This document shows positions 34,629 to 43,067 of a DNA stretch of 64,000 bases, piece after piece. The stretch's first letter is position 1. Each line of letters opens with the position of its first letter. This DNA comes from Chitinophaga oryzae. Lineage in GTDB: Bacteria > Bacteroidota > Bacteroidia > Chitinophagales > Chitinophagaceae. The stretch lies in the NCBI RefSeq assembly GCF_012516375.2, contig NZ_CP051204.2, forward strand, positions 8,231,501 to 8,295,500, given 5' to 3'. Made by a program: the position numbers and the translations under genes. Below the pieces are notes generated by a model. That model was not told where the DNA came from and made no database searches. It was given only the letters and a program-made list of their open reading frames with translations.

Positions 34629-37019
34629 TTAATCATTTCTCAATACATCCACCGGGTTAGACCGCGCTGCCCGCCATGTCTGGGAGATGATCGCCAGTAG
34701 CGCGATCCCCAGCAGCGCAACAAAACTGCCTGCCAGTGTAAAAAAACCTATGCTGATCCGGTTGGCAAATATTTGCAGGAACAGTTGACTGGCCAGATAC
34801 CCGAGCGGCAGCGCAATCAATCCTGCCAGCAGGATAAGGCGGAGATAATTACGGGAAAGCAGCAGCACCAATCCGGATACGCCGGCGCCCATTACTTTGC
34901 GGACGCCAATTTCCTTCCGGCGGGTAAATGTTGTGTAAGACACCACGCCCAGCAGGCCCAGCGCGGCTATCACGGTGATCATAAATACCAGTATTGCCAA
35001 TCCTGACACCGGCTCTTTGCCGCTGGTTTTCTCCCGCATCAGGTCACTCATCCATTCCGCAGAAAACGTTTCTCCCGGATGCATCTCCATCCAGGCTTTT
35101 TTGATGCCCGCTGTCAGTGCGTCTTTGTCATTTGTGTTTACCAGCACCTGCAGCTGTGTGAACTGCCCCGGCACAAACCGGATGGCCATTGGAAACACGG
35201 GCGCTTCTATAGGCTGATAATTAAAATCCTTTACTACCCCGATGATGCTCACCATAGCGGAATCAGTAAGCCATATGGCTTTCCCGATGGCGTCTGACGG
35301 AGATGTGAGGTTCATCGCTTTCACCATCTGCTCATTGACGATAACATATTGTTCATGGTCCCGGGGCATATTGGCCGGAAAGCCGGACCCCGCCAGGAGC
35401 CTGAGCTGCATCACTTTCAGGAAGTCGGCGTCGCCGGCATAGTAGCCCGCCTGCATATGGTTCCCGTTGACCGCTGTTTTTATCTGCATAAAACCACTGT
35501 GGCGGGGAACGCCCAGGGTGCCTGAGCTGGCGGTGATCATCTCCACGCCTTTCACCTGCATCATCCTGTCTTTCATCAGCTGGAAGTCAGCGTCTGCCAG
35601 CGGTACATTCAATATGTTCTCACGGGCAAACCCCATGTTATAAGCGGCTTTATAGGCAAACTGCCGGTACACGGTCACAAAAAAGACGATGGCTGTCAGC
35701 GACAACGAAAACTGTATCACGATCAGGGTTTTGCGCAGTCCCAGTCCACCGAACAGTTTGATGTCCACCATGTTGCGCAGTACCTTGGACGGCTGAAAAG
35801 ACGACAGCGCCCAGGCCGGGATAATGCCCGCCAGCGCGCCCGTCAGCACGCTGAAGAGCAGGAACCACCCTATCAGCATATAGTCTACCGGTTCACCGGA
35901 AAGGAAGCCGATGCCGATAGAAGTATAATGTTCCGCCAATATCAGCAATGCCATGGCCAGTATCAGTGCCAGCAGGCACATGATCACCGATTCGACGATG
36001 AACTGCATGAATACCTGCCAGCGGTAGGCGCCGTTGACTTTACGGACGCCCACTTCGCGCGCCCGCTGCAGCGAACGAACAATGGATAAATTAATATAGT
36101 TAAAGCAGGCACATACCAGCAAAGCAAAACCAACGGCTATTTCCGCCAGTACTTTGCCCCAGGGCGGCGCGCTGCCAATATCGTTATACATTTCCCGGGA
36201 AGGGGAGATACTGCGGAGTGACTGCTGCTCCAGCGTAATGCTGCCAACCCCTTTGGAAGCCGGCTGATAATATCTTTGAGAGATAAAGGACAAGGCGGTG
36301 GCCAGCGCCGCTTCGCTGACATCCGGTTTAAGCTTTACATATACATACCCGTCCTGTACGTTGTTCCAGTTCAGCAGCCGCTCCGGTAACAGGCCCTGTT
36401 GCTCCAGCGCCGGCACCGAGGAAAGCGAAGCATAAGCCTCGTAATCGATATGGCTCAACCCCGGCGGGGGCGCCAGGATACCGGTAACGATGTAATCGCC
36501 CAGTTTCTCAAAATGCACCACCTTGCCCATGGCGGACGCAGTGCCGAAAATGCGGCTGGCAGCAGCCTCGCTTAATACGATGCTGTTAGGCGCAGACAAA
36601 GCTGTGGCCGGATTACCGCTCTGTAACCGGAAGCCAAATACCCGGAAGAAGGCTGGTTCCGTAAAGGCGCCACTGACGGGCAGTTTCTTCTTACCGGCGG
36701 TTACGTTGCCGTTTAAAACGCCGTACAGGCTTACCGCGTCCTCCGCGATGGCGTAATCCTGCCGCAATACGTTGGTCAGCGGCAAAGGCGCGCTGGCCAT
36801 ATGGTAATGCTTTCCCTCCTGCGTTATCGCCTGGGAAGTGATCCGCCAGGTACGGGAGGCCGCAGGATGAAATTTATCGTAACTGAAATTCTTTTTGGTG
36901 GACTTTAATACCATCAGACATACGGTCATGCTCAGCGCCAGCCCGGCAATATTGATAAAAGCGAAGAGCTTCTGCCGACGCAGGTTCCTGAAAGCAATTT
37001 GTATGTAACGGAGTAGCAT
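34629..37019 (-). CDS. FtsX/MacB-like ABC transporter permease D
   Basis: 796 residues from the preferred ATG at 37019; a TTG five codons upstream directly abuts the stop codon of permease E. It has N-terminal helix 'FINIAGLALSMTVCLMVLK', first motif 'RAREVGVRKVNGAYRWQVFMQF' and second 'RRKEIGVRKVMGAGVSGLVLLL'. The variants VNGA and VMGA in place of ALGA/VLGA make it the most divergent of the five. Its second periplasmic domain begins 'AYNMGFARENILNVPLADADF'. It is followed by the 93-base gap before permease C. Confidence 0.92.
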   Translation of the reverse strand: MLLRYIQIAFRNLRRQKLFAFINIAGLALSMTVCLMVLKSTKKNFSYDKFHPAASRTWRITSQAITQEGKHYHMASAPLPLTNVLRQDYAIAEDAVSLYGVLNGNVTAGKKKLPVSGAFTEPAFFRVFGFRLQSGNPATALSAPNSIVLSEAAASRIFGTASAMGKVVHFEKLGDYIVTGILAPPPGLSHIDYEAYASLSSVPALEQQGLLPERLLNWNNVQDGYVYVKLKPDVSEAALATALSFISQRYYQPASKGVGSITLEQQSLRSISPSREMYNDIGSAPPWGKVLAEIAVGFALLVCACFNYINLSIVRSLQRAREVGVRKVNGAYRWQVFMQFIVESVIMCLLALILAMALLILAEHYTSIGIGFLSGEPVDYMLIGWFLLFSVLTGALAGIIPAWALSSFQPSKVLRNMVDIKLFGGLGLRKTLIVIQFSLSLTAIVFFVTVYRQFAYKAAYNMGFARENILNVPLADADFQLMKDRMMQVKGVEMITASSGTLGVPRHSGFMQIKTAVNGNHMQAGYYAGDADFLKVMQLRLLAGSGFPANMPRDHEQYVIVNEQMVKAMNLTSPSDAIGKAIWLTDSAMVSIIGVVKDFNYQPIEAPVFPMAIRFVPGQFTQLQVLVNTNDKDALTAGIKKAWMEMHPGETFSAEWMSDLMREKTSGKEPVSGLAILVFMITVIAALGLLGVVSYTTFTRRKEIGVRKVMGAGVSGLVLLLSRNYLRLILLAGLIALPLGYLASQLFLQIFANRISIGFFTLAGSFVALLGIALLAIISQTWRAARSNPVDVLRND

Positions 37020-37034
37020 ATACGTAAGTAGCAA

Positions 37035-39428
37035 TTATTCTGTTCTCAGTGATTTTACCGGGTTCATGAGCGCAGCCTTCACCGACTGGATACTCACGGT
37101 AAACAGCGCTATCAGGATAACAATGAAAGCCGTAAGCGCAAACAGCCACCAGTACAGGTGTACCCTGAAAGCAAAATGGCTCAGCCACTGTTCCATAGCA
37201 TACCAGGCTATCGGTAACCCGATGGCGACGCCCGCCAGCACCTGCTTGAGAAAATCGCGCGACAACAACGCGGATACGTGCGTCACAGAAGCTCCCAGTA
37301 CTTTACGGATACCAATTTCTTTCGTCCGTTGCCGGGCTATCAGCATAGAGAGTCCCAGTAATCCCATACAGGCAATAAACACGGCAAGACCGGCAAATAT
37401 GCCGAATATCTTTCCCATGGTACGTTCACCGGTATACTGTAACTGTAAGGCCTGGTCTATAAAAGAAAAGTTGAAAGGGCTGTCTGGGGCAAACCGGTTC
37501 CATACCCGCTCAATATTCGCCAGTTGTTTCTGGCTATCACCGGGCGCAAGCCTTATCGTCAGTACTTCCGCATCTTCCGGTCTTATTTGATAAACAACAG
37601 GGTCTATCTGATAATGCAGGGAACGAAAATTAAAGTCCTCTACCATTCCTATGATCGTTCCGTGTTTGGTCAGATTACCGGGTCTCCATTCAATCCGTTT
37701 ACCCAGCGGATCTGCAAACCCTAGTCGTTTAGCTGCCGCTCTGTTTACAATAAATGCTGCCGTCGAATCCGTTGCCATCGTGGGATCAAAGTCCCTGCCG
37801 GCTATCAGCTTAATCCCTGTTGTTTTCAACAGTGCGTCGTCGCCGCTGATCACGTTGGCAACAAAAGACTCTTTGTTATCCACCCCTTCTCTCGCAATAG
37901 CGGTACCGTTCATAATACCTACGCCGATCAGAAAATTGCTCCGGGAAGCCTCCTGCACGCCCGGCAATTCTTTCACTGCCGTACGCAGCAATCCGGCTTT
38001 GGAATCTATTCCGTCGAGGTAAACGTTCACCAGATGATCTTTATCAAATCCGAGGTTCTTCTTCTGCCAGAAACGCAACTGCGTATACACGACTACAGAA
38101 GCGACAATCAATATCACTGCAATGGCAAACTGCGATACCACAAGGGCCCGCCGGATAAATGTCTTCCTGCCGGGAGTAATAAAGCTGCCTTTCAGCACTT
38201 TAACAGGTATCAATCCCGAGAGGTACAAGGCCGGATAACTGCCTGCAAGCAGACCTACAGCGGTCACGAGCAACAATAAGCCTCCATAAACTGACATATC
38301 CGTTGCTGTAAACAACGTTAGTTGTTTACCGGTGATAGTGTTAAATACCGGCATAAAAACCAACACCAGCAGTAAAGCGCCGATCAGCGACAACAGGCTG
38401 ATCACCAGCGACTCGGTCAGAAACTGCAGCACAAGGCTCCTCCTTTCGGCGCCTAACGCCTTGCGAAGCCCTACTTCTTTAGCCCTTTCATTCGCCCGGG
38501 CCGTGGTCAGGTTCATAAAATTAATACAGGCAATCACTACAATAAAGGCTGCAATGGCAACATACAACCAGATCATGGGCGTATTATCCGGCCCGCCGCT
38601 GTCGCTGTCGGGATGTAGGTGAACATGCTTCAATGGCTGTAATTCCAGAAAAAATTCGATTCCGTACTTCCTGGTAATTTCCCCGATATGCACCTCCACA
38701 AAGTTCTTTAACAGGGGTATTAATGCAGTGGGGGTAACATCTTTGGCCAGCTCCACATAGGTGGCATTATTGGTGAACATGAACCACTGGCTTTCCCAAC
38801 GGCTGTTTTCGCTGGTCAGCGTAGCAAATGACTGAATAACCTCCATCCGAAGGTCCGTATTAGCCGGCATATCAGCAGCTACGCCGGTAACCGTGCAATT
38901 ATACTTATTGCCCACTTTCAGCAATTTCCCCATCGGCGATTCCTGACCAAAATATCTTTTGGCGGCACCGGCTGTGAGCACCACGGTATAAGGCGTGCTG
39001 AGTGCGGTTGCGGGATCTCCCTCCAGTAGCGGAAAATCAAACATCTGAAAAAAAGAAGCATCGGCATAACCTGTATGCGCTTCCAGTATCTTTTTATCTC
39101 CGTAGGTATACAGTGTAGTGCCCGGTGTGAATATTCTTACCGCATCTTTAATGCCGGAGATCTCCTTTTTGAGCGCAGGGCCAACAGCTATCTGTGTGTT
39201 TGCACCATGATCCATAGAGCCGTTGGCACTATTACTTTCAACTTTCGTAAGCCGGTAAATACTATCTGCCTTACGGTGGAAGCGGTCAAAACTCAGTTCA
39301 TCCCGCACGTATAGCACAATCAGTATACAGCAGGCCATTCCCACTGCCAGCCCAAAAACGTTGATGACAGTGAGAAACTTATGCCGCTGCAAATGACGGA
39401 ACGCGATTCTGTAATAATTCCGGAACAT
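37035..39428 (-). CDS. FtsX/MacB-like ABC transporter permease E
   Basis: 797-residue permease, the first of the five to be transcribed. N-terminal helix 'VINVFGLAVGMACCILIVLYV'; first motif 'RAKEVGLRKALGAERRSLVLQF'; second 'RTKEIGIRKVLGASVTHVSALL'; C-terminal 'VKSLRTE'. Both MacB_PCD-FtsX units are complete. It starts 34 bases after the canonical ATPase gene and probably forms the primary ATPase-permease pair with it. Confidence 0.93.
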   Translation of the reverse strand: MFRNYYRIAFRHLQRHKFLTVINVFGLAVGMACCILIVLYVRDELSFDRFHRKADSIYRLTKVESNSANGSMDHGANTQIAVGPALKKEISGIKDAVRIFTPGTTLYTYGDKKILEAHTGYADASFFQMFDFPLLEGDPATALSTPYTVVLTAGAAKRYFGQESPMGKLLKVGNKYNCTVTGVAADMPANTDLRMEVIQSFATLTSENSRWESQWFMFTNNATYVELAKDVTPTALIPLLKNFVEVHIGEITRKYGIEFFLELQPLKHVHLHPDSDSGGPDNTPMIWLYVAIAAFIVVIACINFMNLTTARANERAKEVGLRKALGAERRSLVLQFLTESLVISLLSLIGALLLVLVFMPVFNTITGKQLTLFTATDMSVYGGLLLLVTAVGLLAGSYPALYLSGLIPVKVLKGSFITPGRKTFIRRALVVSQFAIAVILIVASVVVYTQLRFWQKKNLGFDKDHLVNVYLDGIDSKAGLLRTAVKELPGVQEASRSNFLIGVGIMNGTAIAREGVDNKESFVANVISGDDALLKTTGIKLIAGRDFDPTMATDSTAAFIVNRAAAKRLGFADPLGKRIEWRPGNLTKHGTIIGMVEDFNFRSLHYQIDPVVYQIRPEDAEVLTIRLAPGDSQKQLANIERVWNRFAPDSPFNFSFIDQALQLQYTGERTMGKIFGIFAGLAVFIACMGLLGLSMLIARQRTKEIGIRKVLGASVTHVSALLSRDFLKQVLAGVAIGLPIAWYAMEQWLSHFAFRVHLYWWLFALTAFIVILIALFTVSIQSVKAALMNPVKSLRTE

Positions 39429-39462
39429 GATGCGATGATTTTAAAATGGCGGAAGGAGAAAA

Positions 39463-40152
39463 TCACACATGAAACTGTTCCTTAATGTTCTCAGTTACTA
39501 CCCGTCCGTCGAATAAGTTGATAATACGGTGGGCAAACCCTGCGTCATAAGGAGAGTGGGTCACCATGATCAGGGTGGTACCGGCATTATTCAGTTCCTG
39601 CAACAGCTTCATTACTTCTTCACCGTTGGAGGAATCAAGGTTACCGGTAGGTTCGTCCGCAAGGATCAGGTTGGGTTTGGCCACTACGGCGCGGGCAATG
39701 GCCACACGCTGCTGCTGGCCACCGGACAGCTGCTGCGGGAAGTGGTTGCGGCGATGCATTATGTTCATCCGTTCCAGCACCTCCTCTACTTTCTGTTTCC
39801 GTTCTGCCGGCGCCACCTTCAGGTACAGCAGCGGCAGCTCTACATTTTCATATACGGTTAGTTCATCAATCAGGTTGAAGCTCTGGAATACGAAACCGAT
39901 AGACCCCTTACGCAGCTGCGCCCGCTGACGCTCGCTCATTCTTGCCACCTCTTTGCCCCAGAAATGATACTCACCGTCACTGGGATTGTCCAGTAACCCG
40001 AGTATATTCAGCAAGGTGGACTTTCCACAACCGGACGGTCCCATAATCGCCACAAATTCCCCATCCTGCACTTCCATGTTAATGCCATTGAGCGCAGTTG
40101 TTTCCACTTCTTCTGTAGTGAACAGCTTTTGTAAGTTAACGGTACGTATCAT
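39463..40152 (-). CDS. ABC transporter ATP-binding protein, MacB/LolD type
   Basis: 229-residue ATPase with all standard elements: Walker A 'GPSGCGKST', Q-loop '[24 protein letters not shown]', signature 'LSGGQQQRVAIARAV', Walker B and D-loop '[13 protein letters not shown]', H-loop 'MVTHSPYD'. It should energise the FtsX-like permeases downstream. The adaptor gene lies 66 bases upstream on the same strand. With its altered paralogue at 26547, this is one of two ATPases serving five permeases. Confidence 0.95.
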   Translation of the reverse strand: MIRTVNLQKLFTTEEVETTALNGINMEVQDGEFVAIMGPSGCGKSTLLNILGLLDNPSDGEYHFWGKEVARMSERQRAQLRKGSIGFVFQSFNLIDELTVYENVELPLLYLKVAPAERKQKVEEVLERMNIMHRRNHFPQQLSGGQQQRVAIARAVVAKPNLILADEPTGNLDSSNGEEVMKLLQELNNAGTTLIMVTHSPYDAGFAHRIINLFDGRVVTENIKEQFHV

Positions 40153-40218
40153 ATCTCTTGATTGTCTTTAATGAATGATGGTTTTACAATACTCGTATAT
40201 ATAAAAACAGGTGATGTT

Positions 40219-41466
40219 TTAAAATGCCAGTACATCCTTGTTACCAAAGTTTTCGTAGGAAGAGGTGATCACCTGGTCACCCGGCTGCAGCCCTTCCAAT
40301 ACTTCAAAATACAAAGGATTTTTCCTTCCGAGCGATATATTCCGTTTAACGGCTTTGTTCCCGCCCTTATCCACTACGTATACCCAGTTACCGCCCGTGT
40401 CGGAGAAAAAGCCTCCAAGGGGTAACAGCAACGCTTCCTGCGATTTGCCCAGCACCAGCCGGATAGGAGTGGACTGTCCACGGCGGATACCCTCAGGTGC
40501 TTGTTTTTCGAAATTCATATCCGCTTGAAAACGACCACTTTTCACTTCGGGATACACCTTGGTAACGACCATGTCATAAGATTTGCCGTCGAACTCGAAA
40601 GTAGCTTTCAGGCCGGCAAAAACCTGTGATACATAGTGCTCGTCAATGTCTGCGCGTAACTTAAACCCGTTCAGGTCGTCAATCTGGCCAATATTCTGCC
40701 CGGCAGTAATGCTGGAGCCCACTTCCACATCAATAGATGACAGCTGGCCGGACACCGGGGCCCGTACAATCAGGCTGTTGAGGTTCTGTTTCATCAGCTC
40801 CAGGTTGCGCTGCGTGCGGGACAGGGTCCCTTCCAGCTGCGTAATCTGCTGACGGGCATTGTCCCGCTGATAGGCCTGGGACTGTGTCTGGATCTCACGC
40901 TGCCGTTTCAGCCCCTCCAGTTCAATCTTGTTTTTATTGAACTCCTGGCGGGCCACGATCTTCTCCTCTACCAGTTGTTTGTTGCGGTCGTAAAGGTCCT
41001 GTGCAGCGTCAATCTTGGCGTCCAGGTCGGAAATGGTCTGCTGCATCACAAAGTCCTGCTGACGGATATTCAACCGGGTGTTCTGCAACTCATTCCGCAG
41101 ACGGTAGATCTCTGTTTCGTGGTTCACAAATTCCATCATCATACGCTGGTTGTCCAGTTTCAGGATGGAATCGCCTTCTTTTACCATACTGCCGCCTTCG
41201 AGATACTTGCGGCTTACATAGCCGCCTTCAATCGCATCGAGACGGATGGTCTTCAATGGCATCACCACGGCGGTAACAGCGATATATACATCGAATGTTC
41301 CCTTTTTAACAGTAGAGATCGTGATCTTGTCTTTCTCCACATTCAGCGTGGCCCGGTGATCGGCAAAAATCAGCGTATACAGTAACAGCAATGCTACCAG
41401 CCCGCCACCGCTGATCATCAGGATGCGCTTTTTATTCCAGAACTTCTTTTCTATTTTTCTGTCCAT
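40219..41466 (-). CDS. Periplasmic adaptor subunit (HlyD family), first gene of the efflux locus
   Basis: From the ATG at 41466 the protein has 415 residues: a short basic tail, one transmembrane helix (about 14-35), the lipoyl half 'IEGGYVSRKYLEGGSMVKEGDSILKLDNQ', a long coiled-coil hairpin (about 85-205, 'EFNKNKIELEGLKRQREIQTQSQ'), the second half 'SLIVRAPVSGQLSSIDVEVGSSITAGQNIGQIDD' and a beta-barrel end. An in-frame upstream start would add 24 residues that overlap the promoter region. It is the promoter-proximal gene, preceded by a candidate sigma-54 promoter, so the whole locus may be transcribed from here. Confidence 0.92.
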   Translation of the reverse strand: MDRKIEKKFWNKKRILMISGGGLVALLLLYTLIFADHRATLNVEKDKITISTVKKGTFDVYIAVTAVVMPLKTIRLDAIEGGYVSRKYLEGGSMVKEGDSILKLDNQRMMMEFVNHETEIYRLRNELQNTRLNIRQQDFVMQQTISDLDAKIDAAQDLYDRNKQLVEEKIVARQEFNKNKIELEGLKRQREIQTQSQAYQRDNARQQITQLEGTLSRTQRNLELMKQNLNSLIVRAPVSGQLSSIDVEVGSSITAGQNIGQIDDLNGFKLRADIDEHYVSQVFAGLKATFEFDGKSYDMVVTKVYPEVKSGRFQADMNFEKQAPEGIRRGQSTPIRLVLGKSQEALLLPLGGFFSDTGGNWVYVVDKGGNKAVKRNISLGRKNPLYFEVLEGLQPGDQVITSSYENFGNKDVLAF

Positions 41467-41499
41467 GTTAATTATCAAAAAGTTTGTGCCCAAGGAATT

Positions 41500-41514
41500 C
41501 CAATCCATATGCCA
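41500..41514 (-). promoter_or_regulatory. Candidate sigma-54 (-24/-12) promoter of the efflux locus
   Basis: On the minus strand the sequence TGGCATATGGATTGG gives GG at -24, exactly ten bases, then GG at the -12 position (consensus GC), matching TGGCAC-N5-TTGC at most positions. It lies 34 bases upstream of the adaptor ATG, so a transcript would have a leader of about 20-25 bases. The adjacent divergent gene encodes a sigma-54 activator, which supports the call; the mismatch in the -12 GC weakens it. Confidence 0.5.
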
Positions 41515-41567
41515 AAGCACAAAACACCACGCCATCAAGCATTCAGAGGGATAAACCGGTTGAAAAA

Positions 41568-41604
41568 CGTCCTATGCCGGACAGCCGGTGTTCATAAACG
41601 GACA
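41568..41604. promoter_or_regulatory. Two tandem dyads, candidate activator binding sites
   Basis: CGTCC-N6-GGACA at 41568-41583 and TGTTC-N6-GGACA at 41589-41604 are near-identical 16-base dyads whose centres are 21 bp, two helical turns, apart. They lie about 60-100 bp upstream of the candidate sigma-54 promoter, where an NtrC-type activator would bind as enhancer sites, and also just before the regulator gene itself, allowing autoregulation. Confidence 0.5.
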
Positions 41605-41679
41605 CTTTTCGGAAAGCCTGAAATAAAGCGCTTTTGTAAAAAAATCTTTCTGTAATATTGTTGCATTCACCTTTTACCC

Positions 41680-43026
41680 ATGACCACCATGCAACCCGGA
41701 AAAATTCTGATCGTTGACGACGATGTTGATGTATTGCGTGCAGCCCGACTGCTGCTGAAACGGCATTTCGAACAGGTGGATTTTGAAAAAAATCCGCAGA
41801 AAATCCCGTATCTGGTAACCAACTTCGACTACGACGTTATACTGCTGGATATGAACTTCACCCGTGACCTCAGCAGCGGTAAGGAAGGATTCGAATGGCT
41901 GGACCGCATCCTCGACATCAAACCCGATACAGCCGTGGTATTGTTTACCGCCTACGGCGATGTGGAAATGGCGGTAAGGGCCATTAAATCCGGCGCAGTG
42001 GACTTCGTGCTCAAACCCTGGGAAAATGAAAAACTACTGGCCACTATCCAGTCAGCCTACAACAAACGGGCAGCCAAACTGGACAAACCGCCGGTAGTAC
42101 ACAACACCGGCAACCTGATCGTAGGCAACAGCCCGGCCATGCAGGCCGTCTTCGATACCGTTTCCCGTGTAGCCGCCACCGATGCCAATGTACTCATCCT
42201 CGGCGAAAACGGCACCGGCAAAGACATGCTGGCCAGACACATTCACCAGCAATCACACCGCAGCGGAAAACCTATCGTCAGCGTAGACCTCGGCGCCATC
42301 AGCGAAACACTCTTTGAAAGCGAACTTTTCGGCCACGTAAAAGGCGCCTTCACCGACGCCCGCGAAGACAGGGCCGGACGCTTCGAAGAAGCCGCCGGCG
42401 GCACCATCTTCCTCGATGAAATCGGCAACATCTCCATCCCCTTTCAGGCCAAACTCCTGACGGTGCTGCAAAACAGGTCCGTCACCAAAGTAGGCTCCAA
42501 CAAGAGTATACCCATCGACGTTAGACTGATATGCGCCACCAACCGTAATATCCAGCAACAGGCCGCCCAACACCTGTTCCGCCAGGACCTTCTCTACCGC
42601 ATCAACACCATCGAAATACACCTGCCTCCCCTGCGCGAACGCCGGGAAGACATTGTACCACTGGCAGAACATTTCCTGCAACTGTACCGGGAGAAATATA
42701 AACGCCCGGTCAACAGCCTGCATGAATCGCTCATCCAGCAACTGGAGAAATATGAATGGCCCGGTAATATCCGCGAACTGCAGCACGCCATGGAAAGGGC
42801 CGTGATCCTTTCCCAGGGCAAATCCCTGCAGGCCAAAGACGTGTTCGTGAAAAACAACGCCGCGCAGGACCAGCAAATGGATACCGGCTATAACCTGGAA
42901 GAAATGGAACGCAACATTATCACCCAGGCCATGAAAAAATGTAACGGGAATATCACAGAAGCCGCGAAAGAACTGGGCCTCAGCAGAGCGGCACTCTACC
43001 GGAGGCTCGAAAAATACAATATTTAA
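41680..43026 (+). CDS. Sigma-54-dependent response regulator controlling the efflux locus (inferred)
   Basis: 448-residue NtrC-type activator: receiver with D13-D15 and phosphoacceptor D57 in 'VILLDMNF', AAA+ domain with Walker A 'GENGTGKD', and C-terminal Fis-type HTH ('CNGNITEAAKELGLSRAALYRRLEKY'). The sigma-54 contact loop reads GAFTDA instead of GAFTGA. The Phe and Thr needed for sigma-54 contact are kept, so activation remains plausible. The gene diverges from the adaptor-ATPase-permease genes and is followed by its likely partner kinase 41 bases downstream. Control of the efflux locus is inferred from position and from the dyads in the shared intergenic region. Confidence 0.93.
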   Translation: MTTMQPGKILIVDDDVDVLRAARLLLKRHFEQVDFEKNPQKIPYLVTNFDYDVILLDMNFTRDLSSGKEGFEWLDRILDIKPDTAVVLFTAYGDVEMAVRAIKSGAVDFVLKPWENEKLLATIQSAYNKRAAKLDKPPVVHNTGNLIVGNSPAMQAVFDTVSRVAATDANVLILGENGTGKDMLARHIHQQSHRSGKPIVSVDLGAISETLFESELFGHVKGAFTDAREDRAGRFEEAAGGTIFLDEIGNISIPFQAKLLTVLQNRSVTKVGSNKSIPIDVRLICATNRNIQQQAAQHLFRQDLLYRINTIEIHLPPLRERREDIVPLAEHFLQLYREKYKRPVNSLHESLIQQLEKYEWPGNIRELQHAMERAVILSQGKSLQAKDVFVKNNAAQDQQMDTGYNLEEMERNIITQAMKKCNGNITEAAKELGLSRAALYRRLEKYNI

Positions 43027-43032
43027 CTGCCT

Positions 43033-43058
43033 GTTTGCCGGAGCCGCCTCCGGCAAAC
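43033..43058 (+). other. Strong hairpin between the response regulator and kinase genes
   Basis: An 11-bp perfect stem (GTTTGCCGGAG/CTCCGGCAAAC) with loop CCGC starts seven bases after the regulator stop and ends nine bases before the kinase ATG. There is no T run, so it is not a classical terminator. It is well placed to limit kinase translation or stabilise the upstream message, giving more regulator than kinase. Confidence 0.65.
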
Positions 43059-43067
43059 CTCCTTATC

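Noticed and set aside
41620..41665. Possible primary-sigma promoter TTTG...TAATATTG before the regulator gene
   Set aside because: The -7 box has one mismatch and the spacing of 16 bases is shorter than usual for Bacteroidota, so it was not listed as a feature.
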